Source: Antarcticimicrobium luteum
GTDB lineage: Bacteria; Pseudomonadota; Alphaproteobacteria; Rhodobacterales; Rhodobacteraceae
Length of the DNA: 64,000 nucleotides
Direction of reading: 5' to 3'
Assembly: GCF_004358185.1 (NCBI RefSeq)
Contig: NZ_SMUV01000065.1
Location: 86,218 to 150,217 of the forward strand
Made by a program: the position numbers and the translations under genes. Positions 43,086 through 51,860 of this stretch are shown in pieces; positions within the stretch are counted from its first letter, which is position 1, and each line of letters starts with the position of its first letter. Below the pieces are notes generated by a model that was given only the letters and a program-made list of their open reading frames with translations, was not told the DNA's origin and ran no database searches.

Positions 43086-44255
43086 ATGATCGTATTCGAC
43101 AACTTGTACCTCGGAAGGGATCCCTTTCAATGGGTATTCGCCTCGGCGCTCAACCGCGTGACGGTGGATCTGATCGTCTCTGACGGCCCCGACGGCCTGA
43201 GCTTCTCCGACCCGGGGTCGGACCTCATATTCACCCTGGATGGCAGCGGGTTGGGCGCCGGTCCAGGCGGCTTCTTCGGCACCACCGACCGGGTCGTCAT
43301 CACCCGGCCGGACTTTCCGGACGAGATCGTCGACATCACCCTGCCCACAGCGACCCCGCTCGATACGCTCGTGGACACCGCGCGCGCGGTGCCGCCGCCG
43401 TTCTCGATCGAAGATCTGGACGATTTCAACCGCGTGCTGATGCCCGACGACTCGCCCTTTCCCGACCTCTCCTACACAGGTGGCGACGGACCCAACGTGG
43501 CGCTCGGCTTCGGTGGCGACGACACCTTCATCCTCGCAGGCGGCCGCGACAAGGTCTTCCTGACCCCCGGCAAGGACACCATCGACGGCGGCCCCGGCAA
43601 GGACACGGCGAGCGCCGAGTTCCTCGATCACTCGGTGTTCATCGACCTGCGCGGCAGGCGGCCGCCCGGCGACGATGCCGTCGACGCCGCGCTGAAAAGC
43701 ATCGAGAACGCCATCGGCTCGTCCTTCGACGACGTCGTCAAGGGCAACCGAAAAAGCAACGTGATCAAGGCGGGCGACGGCAATGACAAGATCTCCGGCG
43801 GCGCCGGCAACGACAAGATCTTCGGCGGTGCCGGGCGCGACCGCCTCGACGGCGGCGGCGGACACGACCGCATCGACGGCGGCAGAGGGCGCGACAGGAT
43901 CGAAGGGGGGCGCGGACGCGACCGGCTGGACGGTGGCGACGGTGACGACACGCTGGACGGCTACGGCGGCAACGACACGCTGACCGGCGGCTTCGGCGAC
44001 GACCTTCTGATCGGCGGCCGCGGCAAGGACACCTTCGTTTTCCGCAGCTTTCCCGACGACCGCAGCGACGGAACCGACCGGATCGTCGATTTCGAGGCCG
44101 ACAAGGACACGATCAGGATCGTCGGCGGCAGCGCGGCGGATCTCTCGGTGACGGTTTCCGGCAGCGACACGGTGATCGATTATGGCGACGGCACGATCGT
44201 CCTCGAGGATCAGACGCTGACCCGCGACGACATCACTTTCGAATTCGGCATGTAG
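43086..44255 (+). CDS. RTX-repeat calcium-binding protein
   Basis: This 389-residue acidic protein has no Sec signal. An N-terminal domain of about 140 residues of unknown type precedes a block of hemolysin-type nonapeptides from about residue 145 to 320, densest at 225-315 (GGAGNDKIF, GGAGRDRLD, GGDGDDTLD). The end, rich in Asp and beta-strand residues (DTFVFRS, DRIVDFEADKDTI), is typical of RTX C-terminal secretion regions. Ca-driven folding after type I secretion is expected. AGGAGG lies seven bases before the ATG at 43086. No exporter genes adjoin it. Confidence 0.85.
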   Translation: MIVFDNLYLGRDPFQWVFASALNRVTVDLIVSDGPDGLSFSDPGSDLIFTLDGSGLGAGPGGFFGTTDRVVITRPDFPDEIVDITLPTATPLDTLVDTARAVPPPFSIEDLDDFNRVLMPDDSPFPDLSYTGGDGPNVALGFGGDDTFILAGGRDKVFLTPGKDTIDGGPGKDTASAEFLDHSVFIDLRGRRPPGDDAVDAALKSIENAIGSSFDDVVKGNRKSNVIKAGDGNDKISGGAGNDKIFGGAGRDRLDGGGGHDRIDGGRGRDRIEGGRGRDRLDGGDGDDTLDGYGGNDTLTGGFGDDLLIGGRGKDTFVFRSFPDDRSDGTDRIVDFEADKDTIRIVGGSAADLSVTVSGSDTVIDYGDGTIVLEDQTLTRDDITFEFGM

Positions 44256-44263
44256 CGCGGCAA

Positions 44264-44293
44264 GGGGCCGGCGCGGCAGGCGCGCCCGGCCCC
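44264..44293. terminator. GC-rich hairpin after the RTX gene
   Basis: GGGGCCGG pairs with CCGGCCCC over a GC-rich loop, 9 bases after the RTX stop and just before the convergent DUF4167 gene. There is no T run. It probably acts as a weak two-way terminator. Confidence 0.4.
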
Positions 44294-44303
44294 GACCGCC
44301 GCG

Positions 44304-44951
44304 TCACTCGGCGGCGGTGCTGGCCTCGCCGGAATCGTCCCGCGCATCGCCGGCCCGCTCGCCAGATTGCGCTTTCGACTGCGGCTCGGACGGTGCGCCG
44401 GGTGCGCCGGCATTCTGTTCCGCGCTGTCCTTGGGCTTGGCCGGGGCCTTGCGCGCGCGCGGTTTGCGCGCGGGGGCCTTCTTCGGCTTGCTCTCCGGGG
44501 TTTCGACCAGGCCGCTGTCGGCTACGGTCTCGCCCAGGTCCAGAACATCGGGCTGCGGTGCCTCGGACGGGTCGTCGGCGCGGGGCGAAACCTCGCGCTC
44601 CTGCCGCTCCTGCCGTTGCGGGCGCTCGCGGTCACGGTCGCGGTCACGCTCGGCCTGGCGTTCGCGGTTCTGCCGCTCCTGCTCCTCGCGGCGGCTGTCC
44701 TGCTCGCGCTGGGCCTCGCTCAACAGGCGCAGGTAATGCTCGGCGTGTTGCTGGAAATTCTCCGTCGCAACGCGGTCATTAGCCAGTTGCGCGTCACGGG
44801 CGAGCTGGTTGTACTTGTCGATGATCTGCTGCGGCGTGCCGCGCACCTTCCCTTCCGGGCCGGAGCTGTCAAACACACGGTTCAGGACGTTTCCACCAGA
44901 CGAGCGGTTGCGGTTCGACTTCGACCGCGTACGGGGTTTGGACGATCTCAT
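44304..44951 (-). CDS. DUF4167-domain protein
   Basis: This 215-residue protein has the alphaproteobacterial DUF4167 domain at residues 15-85 (NRVFDSSGPEGKVRG, then DKYNQLARDA and NFQQHAEHYLRLL), framed by an Arg/Ser-rich start and a long low-complexity tail of Arg/Glu and then Lys/Ala/Pro. The tail looks like a nucleic-acid-binding disordered region. The family is often found next to prmC and prfA, as here. Function unknown. Confidence 0.88.
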   Translation of the reverse strand: MRSSKPRTRSKSNRNRSSGGNVLNRVFDSSGPEGKVRGTPQQIIDKYNQLARDAQLANDRVATENFQQHAEHYLRLLSEAQREQDSRREEQERQNRERQAERDRDRDRERPQRQERQEREVSPRADDPSEAPQPDVLDLGETVADSGLVETPESKPKKAPARKPRARKAPAKPKDSAEQNAGAPGAPSEPQSKAQSGERAGDARDDSGEASTAAE

Positions 44952-45195
44952 TTTGCCTTACGTCAGCCTTGTCTTCATTGTCGTATGATCCGGGTGCGCC
45001 TCATGCGCTGAAGTCAGTGACCAGAACTGCGACTTTTCGGGCTTGGTGTTGCACGGAAGCTGTGTAAGCCTCGCCGGGGCAACGGGTCTGAGTAAACATG
45101 TCCTGCCGGTCCAGACAAGGGGCTAGCGTCAAAAAAACCGGATTTACCGCGCTGGCGGGTCTTTTTGCGCCGCCGCCGTTGCCCATTTGCCGCCG

Positions 45196-46038
45196 TTAAC
45201 GCAACCAGGCGCAGACCACGCGGTCGCGCCCGTCCAGATCCTGCACCACCGTGACATCCGAAAGCCCCGCCTGCGCCAGGATCGCGCCGACCGCCGCCGC
45301 CTGGGTCGGCCCGATCTCCACCAGCAGCCGGCCGCCGGGCTCCAGATGCCCGGCCACATGCGCCGCGATCGCCCGATAGGCGCCCAGCCCGTCGCCGCCA
45401 TCGGTCAGCGCCATCTGCGGCTCGTGCCGGCGCACCTCGTCGGACAGGCCCTCCATTTCGCCCGCCGCGATATAGGGCGGGTTGGACACGATCAGGTCGA
45501 ACCGCCCCTGCACATTGGAAAACCAGTCCGACTGCAGGATCTCGGCGCGCTCCTGCACCCGGTGCAGCACCGCATTGGCGCTGGCCTGCAGACAGGCCGC
45601 CTCGCTCAGATCGACGCCAAGGCCGGTGGCCTCGCCCCGTTCGGCCAGCAGTGTCACCAGGATGCAGCCCGAGCCGACGCCAAGGTCCAGAACCCGGGAA
45701 AACGGCTCGGCCAGCGCCGCCTCGATCAGCGTCTCGGTTTCGGGTCGCGGATCCAGAACATCGCCCGAGACCTTGAATCGCCGGCCATAGAACTCCCGCT
45801 CTCCGACCAGATGCGACACCGGCACCCGGATCGCGCGCAGCGCGATAAGCTGCTCGTACCGCTCGGCGATGTCATGGGCCAGTTCCTCGGGCGCGATCAA
45901 CGTCACACGGGCCGCCTCGATCCGCGCCGCATGGGCCAGCAGCACCCGGGCATCGCGCGCCGGATCGTCCACCCCCGCCGCGCGCAGCCGGGCGGCTGCC
46001 GCCGCCATCGCCTGCGCTGCGGTCTGACCGCCGCTCAT
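45196..46038 (-). CDS. prmC: Peptide chain release factor N5-glutamine methyltransferase
   Basis: This 280-residue protein has an N-terminal helical domain, the SAM motif [16 protein letters not shown] and the NPPY motif (IVSNPPYIA) that binds the target glutamine. It methylates the GGQ glutamine of release factors. It overlaps the upstream prfA stop by 4 bases, so the enzyme and its substrate are made from one transcript. Confidence 0.95.
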   Translation of the reverse strand: MSGGQTAAQAMAAAAARLRAAGVDDPARDARVLLAHAARIEAARVTLIAPEELAHDIAERYEQLIALRAIRVPVSHLVGEREFYGRRFKVSGDVLDPRPETETLIEAALAEPFSRVLDLGVGSGCILVTLLAERGEATGLGVDLSEAACLQASANAVLHRVQERAEILQSDWFSNVQGRFDLIVSNPPYIAAGEMEGLSDEVRRHEPQMALTDGGDGLGAYRAIAAHVAGHLEPGGRLLVEIGPTQAAAVGAILAQAGLSDVTVVQDLDGRDRVVCAWLR

Positions 46039-47087
46039 TGTCCCATCTCGGCCAGCATACGGGCCTGATCGTCGGCGGTCAGCGCGTCGATCGCCTCGTC
46101 CAGATCGCCCTGCATCACCTGATCCAGCTTGTAGAGCGTCAGGTTGATGCGGTGGTCGGTCATCCGCCCCTGCGGAAAGTTGTAGGTGCGGATGCGCTCG
46201 CTGCGGTCGCCCGAACCGACCTGGTTCTTGCGCGCCTCGGAACGTTCGTCATGAACCTTCTGCCGTTCTCTGTCGTAAAGCCGGGTGCGCAGCACATCCA
46301 TCGCGATCTCGCGGTTGCGGTGCTGCGATTTCTCCGAAGAGGTCACCACGATGCCGCTGGGAATATGCGTGATCCGCACCGCCGAATCGGTGGTGTTCAC
46401 ATGCTGCCCGCCGGCGCCCGAGCTGCGCATGGTGTCGATGCGAATATCGTTGGCGTCGATCTTGACGTCCACGTCCTGCGCCTCCGGCAGCACCGCCACC
46501 GTCGCCGCCGAGGTATGGATGCGCCCGCCGCTCTCGGTGCTGGGCACCCGCTGCACCCGATGCACGCCGGATTCGTATTTCAGCCGGGCGAACACATTGT
46601 CGCCGCCGATCCGGATCACCGCCTCCTTGATGCCGCCCAGTTCGGTCTCCTGCAGCTCGATCACCTCCCAGCGCCAGCCGCGCGCCTCGGCATAGCGTTG
46701 ATACATCCGCAGCAGATCGCCGGCGAACAGCGCCGCCTCGTCGCCGCCGGTTCCGGGCCGGATCTCGAGGATGGCCGAGCGGGTGTCGGCCTCGTCCTTC
46801 GGCAGCAGCGACAGCCGCAGCGCATGTTCCGCCTCCGGCAGCCGCGCCTTCAGCGCCGGGATCTCCTCCTCGGCCAGCTCGCGCATGTCGGGGTCCGACA
46901 GCATCGCCTCGGCCTCGGCCAGCTCATCGCGCAGCGCCCGCCACCCGGTGATGGTTTCGACCACCGGCTTCAGCTCGGAATACTCTTTTGCCAGCGCCGC
47001 GATCTCGCCGCCGGGGGCGCCGGCCATCGCCGCTTCAAGGTACTCAAACCTTTGGATGATCTGTTCAAGGCGTTCTTCTGGAACCAT
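46035..47087 (-). CDS. prfA: Peptide chain release factor 1
   Basis: This 350-residue class I release factor recognises UAA and UAG. The PxT-type anticodon region falls around residue 185, and the GGQ motif in [16 protein letters not shown] is used for hydrolysis. The ATG at 47087 gives the usual [10 protein letters not shown] start with GGAGGA about 11 bases upstream; an ATG at 47105 is possible but has no ribosome site. The stop overlaps prmC. Confidence 0.96.
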   Translation of the reverse strand: MVPEERLEQIIQRFEYLEAAMAGAPGGEIAALAKEYSELKPVVETITGWRALRDELAEAEAMLSDPDMRELAEEEIPALKARLPEAEHALRLSLLPKDEADTRSAILEIRPGTGGDEAALFAGDLLRMYQRYAEARGWRWEVIELQETELGGIKEAVIRIGGDNVFARLKYESGVHRVQRVPSTESGGRIHTSAATVAVLPEAQDVDVKIDANDIRIDTMRSSGAGGQHVNTTDSAVRITHIPSGIVVTSSEKSQHRNREIAMDVLRTRLYDRERQKVHDERSEARKNQVGSGDRSERIRTYNFPQGRMTDHRINLTLYKLDQVMQGDLDEAIDALTADDQARMLAEMGQ

Positions 47088-47172
47088 CCGCGCGGTGTCC
47101 TCCATCCCGGGGCTTTGGTCAAGGGGAATGCCGTGCTAGGCTGATCGCAACAGACTGGCCGGAGCCTGCCCG

Positions 47173-47460
47173 ATGACCCGTTTCGCCCTGCTTTTCGCCC
47201 TCGCCGCCGTTCCGGCCCAGGCCGATGTGATCGCCCCGGACGGCACCGTGCGGGACTGCTATTGCACCGACAGCACCGGCGGTCGGGTCGAGCTGGGCGA
47301 AACCATCTGCCTGCGGGTGGACGGGCGGATGTTCATGGCGCAATGCCAGATGTCGCTCAATGTGCCGATGTGGCGCGAGGTGCAGGAGGGGTGCCTGTCA
47401 TCCCGCCTCGAGCGCGGCGAGCCAGCCCTCGACGCGGGCCCCGTTCACCCCAAGATCTGA
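47173..47460 (+). CDS. Small exported Cys-rich protein of unknown function
   Basis: This 95-residue protein has a short signal peptide (residues 1-17, ending AQA) and a mature part with five Cys (DCYCTD, TICLRV, AQCQMS and EGCLSS). Such spacing suggests disulfides in the periplasm. I do not recognise a family. Its last 63 bases overlap the convergent DUF1499 gene on the other strand, so the true 3' end or the expression of one gene deserves attention. Confidence 0.6.
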   Translation: MTRFALLFALAAVPAQADVIAPDGTVRDCYCTDSTGGRVELGETICLRVDGRMFMAQCQMSLNVPMWREVQEGCLSSRLERGEPALDAGPVHPKI

Positions 47461-47805
47461 ACGCCCGAAGCGCGACCGGGCATAAATCTCCAGCGCATCG
47501 CCCACCTGCTGAACGGTGGTGTAATCGGGAAACCCCATCACCCGGCTGCGGGTGACATAGGTGACCATGCCCGCGCCCAGCGTTCCGGCCAGCATCCGCG
47601 TGCGCGGCGTCGCCCGGATGATCGCGTCAAGCCGCGCCAGCCCGTCCGGGCCCGCCGCCACCCGCCGCGTGACCCCGGATTGGAAGGTCTTGTCGACGCT
47701 CGCCTCCGGCGCCCTGTGCCAGCGCGCCGGATCGCTGGGGGCGAGACGGATGTAAAGCATCCCCCCCACGACCAGCGCCAGCAAGACCCAAAGAACACCG
47801 CTCAT
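47398..47805 (-). CDS. DUF1499-family membrane-anchored protein
   Basis: This 135-residue protein has one N-terminal membrane helix and the DUF1499 core (VTRRVAAGPDGLARLDAI, then YVTRSRVMGFPDYTTVQ and the C-terminal LEIYARSRFGRSDLGVN). The ATG at 47805 with GGGGAG nine bases upstream is preferred to 47814. It is next to the ureohydrolase, 26 bases downstream of it. Function unknown. Confidence 0.85.
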   Translation of the reverse strand: MSGVLWVLLALVVGGMLYIRLAPSDPARWHRAPEASVDKTFQSGVTRRVAAGPDGLARLDAIIRATPRTRMLAGTLGAGMVTYVTRSRVMGFPDYTTVQQVGDALEIYARSRFGRSDLGVNGARVEGWLAALEAG

Positions 47806-47830
47806 CCGACCCATCTCCCCGAAACGCCGC

Positions 47831-48793
47831 TCACATCACCATGGTCCATCCCAGCAGGCAGATGATCGACACCGCCACATGGGCGCCGGCCACCGCGGTG
47901 ATCCCGGCGGGATCGAACGGCGGCGAGACCTCGACCACATCGCCCCCCTTGATGTTGATGCCGCCCAGATCGCGCAGGATGATCGCAGCCTGCGCCGAAC
48001 TCATCCCGCCCCAGACCGGGGTGCCGGTGCCCGGCGCAAAGGCCGGATCGAGCCCGTCTATATCGAAGGTGAGGTAAGTGGGATGATCCCCCAGAATGCC
48101 GCGGATCTTCTGCGCCACCGCCTGCGGCCCGGTTTCATGCACCTCGCGCGCGTCGATGATGTTCACCCCCAGCGTGTCGGCGTTGCTGGTGCGGATTCCC
48201 ACCTGGACCGAGCGCGCCGGGTCCACCAGCCCCTCTTTCACCGCCTTGTAGAACATGGTGCCATGGTCGATGCGGTCCGGGTCGTCATCGGCCCAGGTGT
48301 CGGTGTGCGCGTCGAACTGGAGCAGCGACATCGGCCCGTATTTCTCGGCAAAGGCTTTCAGCACCGGATAGGTGATATAGTGATCGCCGCCCAGCGTCAC
48401 CGGCGCCACCCCGGCCGCCAGGATTTTGCGGATATGCGCCGTCAGCGCCGCCGGAAACGCAGGGATATTGGCGTAATCATAGGCGACATCGCCGTAATCC
48501 ACGATCGCCAGCTCGCTCAGCGCGCGGAACGGCCAGCCATAGGGCTCGTCATAGGGCTGATAGCTCGACGCCTCGCGGATGGCACGCGGACCCAGCCTTG
48601 TGCCCGGCCGGTTCGACACCGCCAGATCGAAGGGCACGCCGGTGACCGCGATCTGCGCCCCGGTCAAATCCTTGGTATAGCGCCGCTTGAGAAAGGACAC
48701 CGCGCCGCCATAGGCGGCCTCCAGATTGGTGCCGCGCAAATCCTCGCGGGTGAACCCGGCGTCAATCTGGTTTTCCACATCGCTCATCGCCAT
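47831..48793 (-). CDS. Agmatinase-type ureohydrolase
   Basis: This 320-residue arginase-family enzyme has the three Mn-binding blocks: GGDHYITYP, DAHTDTWADDD and DIDGLDPAFAPGTGTP. The last, with GTPVWGG, is typical of agmatinases and guanidinobutyrases. It releases urea from a guanidino compound. The ATG at 48793 is six bases from GGGGGAGAG. The M20 amidohydrolase gene precedes it by 20 bases, and the two may be co-transcribed. Confidence 0.88.
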   Translation of the reverse strand: MAMSDVENQIDAGFTREDLRGTNLEAAYGGAVSFLKRRYTKDLTGAQIAVTGVPFDLAVSNRPGTRLGPRAIREASSYQPYDEPYGWPFRALSELAIVDYGDVAYDYANIPAFPAALTAHIRKILAAGVAPVTLGGDHYITYPVLKAFAEKYGPMSLLQFDAHTDTWADDDPDRIDHGTMFYKAVKEGLVDPARSVQVGIRTSNADTLGVNIIDAREVHETGPQAVAQKIRGILGDHPTYLTFDIDGLDPAFAPGTGTPVWGGMSSAQAAIILRDLGGINIKGGDVVEVSPPFDPAGITAVAGAHVAVSIICLLGWTMVM

Positions 48794-48813
48794 TGCGATC
48801 TCTCCCCCTGATC

Positions 48814-49983
48814 TTATTGCGCCGCCAGCGGCTGGGCGCGTTCCACCAGCCGGGCAAAGAACGAGGCGCCCACCGGCGCGATCTCGTCGTTGAAATCATA
48901 GTCGGGCTGATGCAGCCCGGCACCCTCGCCCTGACCGATGAACAGATAGGCCCCGGGCCGCTTCTGCAACATGAACGAGAAATCCTCCGCCCCCATCTCG
49001 CGGCCGACCTCGCCCTGCACCTTGCCGGGCCCGGCCACCTCTTCGGCGACAGCGACGGCAAAGCGGGTCTTCTCGGCGTCGTTCACCGTCGGCGGATAGC
49101 CGGTCTCGTAATCCAGCTCCGCCTCGACCCCAAAGCTGGCGCCATGCCCGGCGACGATGGCGCCCATCCGCTCGATCACCATCTGCTGCACCCGGGGATC
49201 AAATGTCCGCACCGTCCCGTTCAGATAGGCGGTCTCGGGAATCACGTTATCGGTGGTGCCGGTGTGGATCTGGGTGACCGAGATCACCAGATCGTCCAGC
49301 GCATAATGATTGCGGCTGACGATGGTCTGGAACGCCTGCGCGATGGCCACCGCCGCGACCACCGGATCGCGGGTCTCATGCGGCATCGCGCCATGACCGC
49401 CGACCCCCTTGATATGCACGTGGAACTGGTCCACCGCCGCCATCAGCGGTCCGGGCGTGGTATAGAACCCGCCGGTCTCGACCCCCGGCGCATTGTGCAG
49501 CGCATAAACCTCGCCGATGCCGAACCGGTCCAGAACGCCCTCTTCGACCATCACCCCGGCGCCGCCGCCGTCCTCTTCCGCCGGCTGAAAGATCAGCGCG
49601 ACGCGCCCCGCGAAATTCCGCGTCTCGGCCAGGTATTTCGCCGCCCCCAACAGCATCGTGGTATGGCCGTCATGACCGCAGGCATGCATCTTGCCCGGAT
49701 GCCGCGAGGCATAGTCGACCCCGGTCGCCTCCGGGATCGGCAGCGCGTCGAAATCCGCCCGCAACCCGATGGTCGGCCCGGCGCCCCGCCCCTCGATGAT
49801 CGCCACGATACCGGTCTGCGCGATGCCCTCGTGAATCTCGTCGACAGCGAACTCCTTCAGCCGCGCGGCGATGAATGCCGCCGTCTGCGGGCAGTCGAAA
49901 CCCAGCTCGGGGATCTGGTGCAGATGGCGCCGCCAACCGGTCATCTCTTCGGCGTAATCGGCGATGCGGTTGACGACAGGCAT
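48814..49983 (-). CDS. M20-family amidohydrolase (hippurate hydrolase-like)
   Basis: This 389-residue metallopeptidase has ligand motifs GLRADFDALPI, HACGHDGHTTMLLG with the cocatalytic Cys/His, FQPAEEDGGGA with the base Glu, and the dimerisation segment GVGGHGAMPH. Members hydrolyse N-acyl amino acids, hippurate or indole-3-acetyl conjugates. The ATG at 49983 has AAGGAG eight bases upstream. It is divergent from mazG over 64 bases. Confidence 0.92.
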   Translation of the reverse strand: MPVVNRIADYAEEMTGWRRHLHQIPELGFDCPQTAAFIAARLKEFAVDEIHEGIAQTGIVAIIEGRGAGPTIGLRADFDALPIPEATGVDYASRHPGKMHACGHDGHTTMLLGAAKYLAETRNFAGRVALIFQPAEEDGGGAGVMVEEGVLDRFGIGEVYALHNAPGVETGGFYTTPGPLMAAVDQFHVHIKGVGGHGAMPHETRDPVVAAVAIAQAFQTIVSRNHYALDDLVISVTQIHTGTTDNVIPETAYLNGTVRTFDPRVQQMVIERMGAIVAGHGASFGVEAELDYETGYPPTVNDAEKTRFAVAVAEEVAGPGKVQGEVGREMGAEDFSFMLQKRPGAYLFIGQGEGAGLHQPDYDFNDEIAPVGASFFARLVERAQPLAAQ

Positions 49984-50047
49984 GGGGTGGACTCCTTGGG
50001 CCGCTTGCGGAATGGATGCATCTGACACCGGATGAGGAGGCTCCGCA

Positions 50048-50869
50048 ATGCCCGAACACGACCTGATCCACGACGCGCAGGCGGGAATAGAACGGCTGCT
50101 CGAAATCATGCGCCGGTTGCGCGACCCCGACACCGGCTGCCCCTGGGACATCGAGCAGGATTTCGACACCATCGCCCCCTATACCATCGAAGAGGCCTAT
50201 GAGGTCGCCGACGCCATCGAGCGCCGCGCCTGGGGCGAGCTGAAGGGCGAGCTGGGCGATCTGCTGTTCCAGTCGGTGTTCCACGCCCAGATGGCGCAGG
50301 AGGCGGGGCATTTCACCTTTCAGGACGTGGTGCGCACCATGTGCGACAAGATGGTGACGCGTCATCCGCATGTCTTCGGCGACGAGGACCGCGACAAGAG
50401 CGCCCAGCAGCAGACCCGCGACTGGGAGGCGATCAAGGCCGCCGAACGTGCGCAAAAGGCGCAAGCCGGCGCGCTCGAAGGGGTCGCGCCCAACCTCCCC
50501 GCGCTCCTGCGCGCCTACAAGCTGCAACAGCGCGCCGCCCGCGTCGGCTTCGACTGGCCCGATACCGGCGATGTGGTCGCAAAGATCGCCGAAGAGGCCA
50601 ATGAACTGGTCGAGGCCAAAGGCACCGCCGATCCCGACTGGATCGAAGAGGAATACGGCGACCTGCTCTTCGTGCTCGCCAACCTCGGCCGCCACCTGGG
50701 CGTCGAGCCGGAAACCGCCCTGCGCAAGGCCAGCGCCAAATTCACCCGCCGGTTTTCGGCCGTCGAGGCGGCGCTGGCCGAGGCCGGGAAACGCCCCGAG
50801 CAGAGTGATCTGGAAGAGATGGACGCGCTGTGGAACGCGGTAAAGGCGCGGGAGAAGGACAAGGGGTGA
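50048..50869 (+). CDS. mazG: Nucleoside triphosphate pyrophosphohydrolase MazG
   Basis: This 273-residue protein has two tandem MazG domains. The first starts with LREIMRRLRDPDTGCPWD-type sequence and has the metal motif YTIEEAYEVADAIE; the second has EEANELVEAKG. It cleaves NTPs to NMP and PPi and is thought to clear non-canonical nucleotides. A GGAGG site precedes the ATG. It is the last core gene before the metal island. Confidence 0.95.
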   Translation: MPEHDLIHDAQAGIERLLEIMRRLRDPDTGCPWDIEQDFDTIAPYTIEEAYEVADAIERRAWGELKGELGDLLFQSVFHAQMAQEAGHFTFQDVVRTMCDKMVTRHPHVFGDEDRDKSAQQQTRDWEAIKAAERAQKAQAGALEGVAPNLPALLRAYKLQQRAARVGFDWPDTGDVVAKIAEEANELVEAKGTADPDWIEEEYGDLLFVLANLGRHLGVEPETALRKASAKFTRRFSAVEAALAEAGKRPEQSDLEEMDALWNAVKAREKDKG

Positions 50870-51174
50870 GAGGCGGCGGGAACCCTGTTTCACACCCTGG
50901 GTGACGTCGCGAGCAAGGTCAGTTTCGAGTCCACTTAGCGGATGCTGCGTCTTGCACCAAAGGCAGCAATGCGCAGGGAGGGGGCTTCGCAAAGTCAGGA
51001 TCGCCCAGCAGGCTGGCAGGCCACGTCCGGCCCAGAGCCGACATCCGGCCTGGTTCGAAACTATGTCCGCTTCGCGGACACCCCGCCCGGCCTTGATGAG
51101 GGTCAACGCGGATCGCGCACGAATCGTGCATTTCATCTCGTCGTCTGACCCGATCCCGGAAAGGATGTCTCGCC
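50870..51174. other. Left junction of the metal island, degenerate non-coding DNA
   Basis: This 305-base stretch lies between mazG and the DUF6064 gene. It looks like decayed sequence: several short remnants without a long frame, including CGGATGCTGCGTCTTGCACC at 50940 and a TCCGC-TTC-GCGGA palindrome at 51067-51079. Similar pieces occur as intergenic debris in roseobacters from memory. No transposase or attachment site was recognised. Confidence 0.4.
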
Positions 51175-51846
51175 ATGGACCTGCCATTCACCCAGGACGC
51201 CTTCTTCGCCCTCTTCGGCCAATACAACGCCGCCGTCTGGCCGCTGGCCCTGCTGTTCTACCTCCTTGCCGCCCTGTGCGTGGCCCTGATGTTCCGGGCG
51301 GGCCGGTGGGCAACACTGATCGTCTCCGGCACACTGGCCGCGATGTGGGCGGTGAACGGGGTGGGCTATCACTGGATTTTCTTCCGCGAGATCAACCCCG
51401 CCGCCACCGTCTTCGCCGCTGTATTCGTGGTTCAGGCAACCCTGCTGATCGTGCTGCCGGTGCGGAGCCCGACGTTCCGCTACGCGGCGGAGGCGGACGC
51501 CCGCTCGGGCGTCGGACTGCTGTTGATCCTGTTCGCGACGGTGCTCTACCCGCTCTGGGGCTGGCTCGCCGGGCACAGCTGGCCAAACATGCCTGTCTTC
51601 GGTGTCGCACCGTGCCCGACGACGATCTTCACTGTCGGTGTCTTGCTGACCGGAACCTGGCACGTTGCACGCTGGCTGCTGATCGTGCCGGGCTTGTGGG
51701 CCGCGGTCGGGGGCAGCGCCGCGATCTTTCTCGGCGTGCCACAGGATGTCGCCCTGCTGGCGACGCTGGCAATACTGATTCTGTTCGCCGTGGGTCGTCT
51801 GTCGGGCCTGCGCTTCGCCCGGCACGTCGCCGCAGATACGGTGTAG
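51175..51846 (+). CDS. DUF6064-family membrane protein
   Basis: This 223-residue protein has seven predicted helices with the DUF6064 pattern: MDLPFTQDAFFALFGQYNAAVWP at the start, NGVGYHWIFFREINPAA, and GVAPCPTTIFTVGVLL in the fifth segment. Function unknown; homologues occur in scattered genomes, often near stress or metal genes. It converges with the MFS gene and is the first gene of the probable island. Confidence 0.75.
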   Translation: MDLPFTQDAFFALFGQYNAAVWPLALLFYLLAALCVALMFRAGRWATLIVSGTLAAMWAVNGVGYHWIFFREINPAATVFAAVFVVQATLLIVLPVRSPTFRYAAEADARSGVGLLLILFATVLYPLWGWLAGHSWPNMPVFGVAPCPTTIFTVGVLLTGTWHVARWLLIVPGLWAAVGGSAAIFLGVPQDVALLATLAILILFAVGRLSGLRFARHVAADTV

Positions 51847-51860
51847 ACCGGCTGCCGGAG

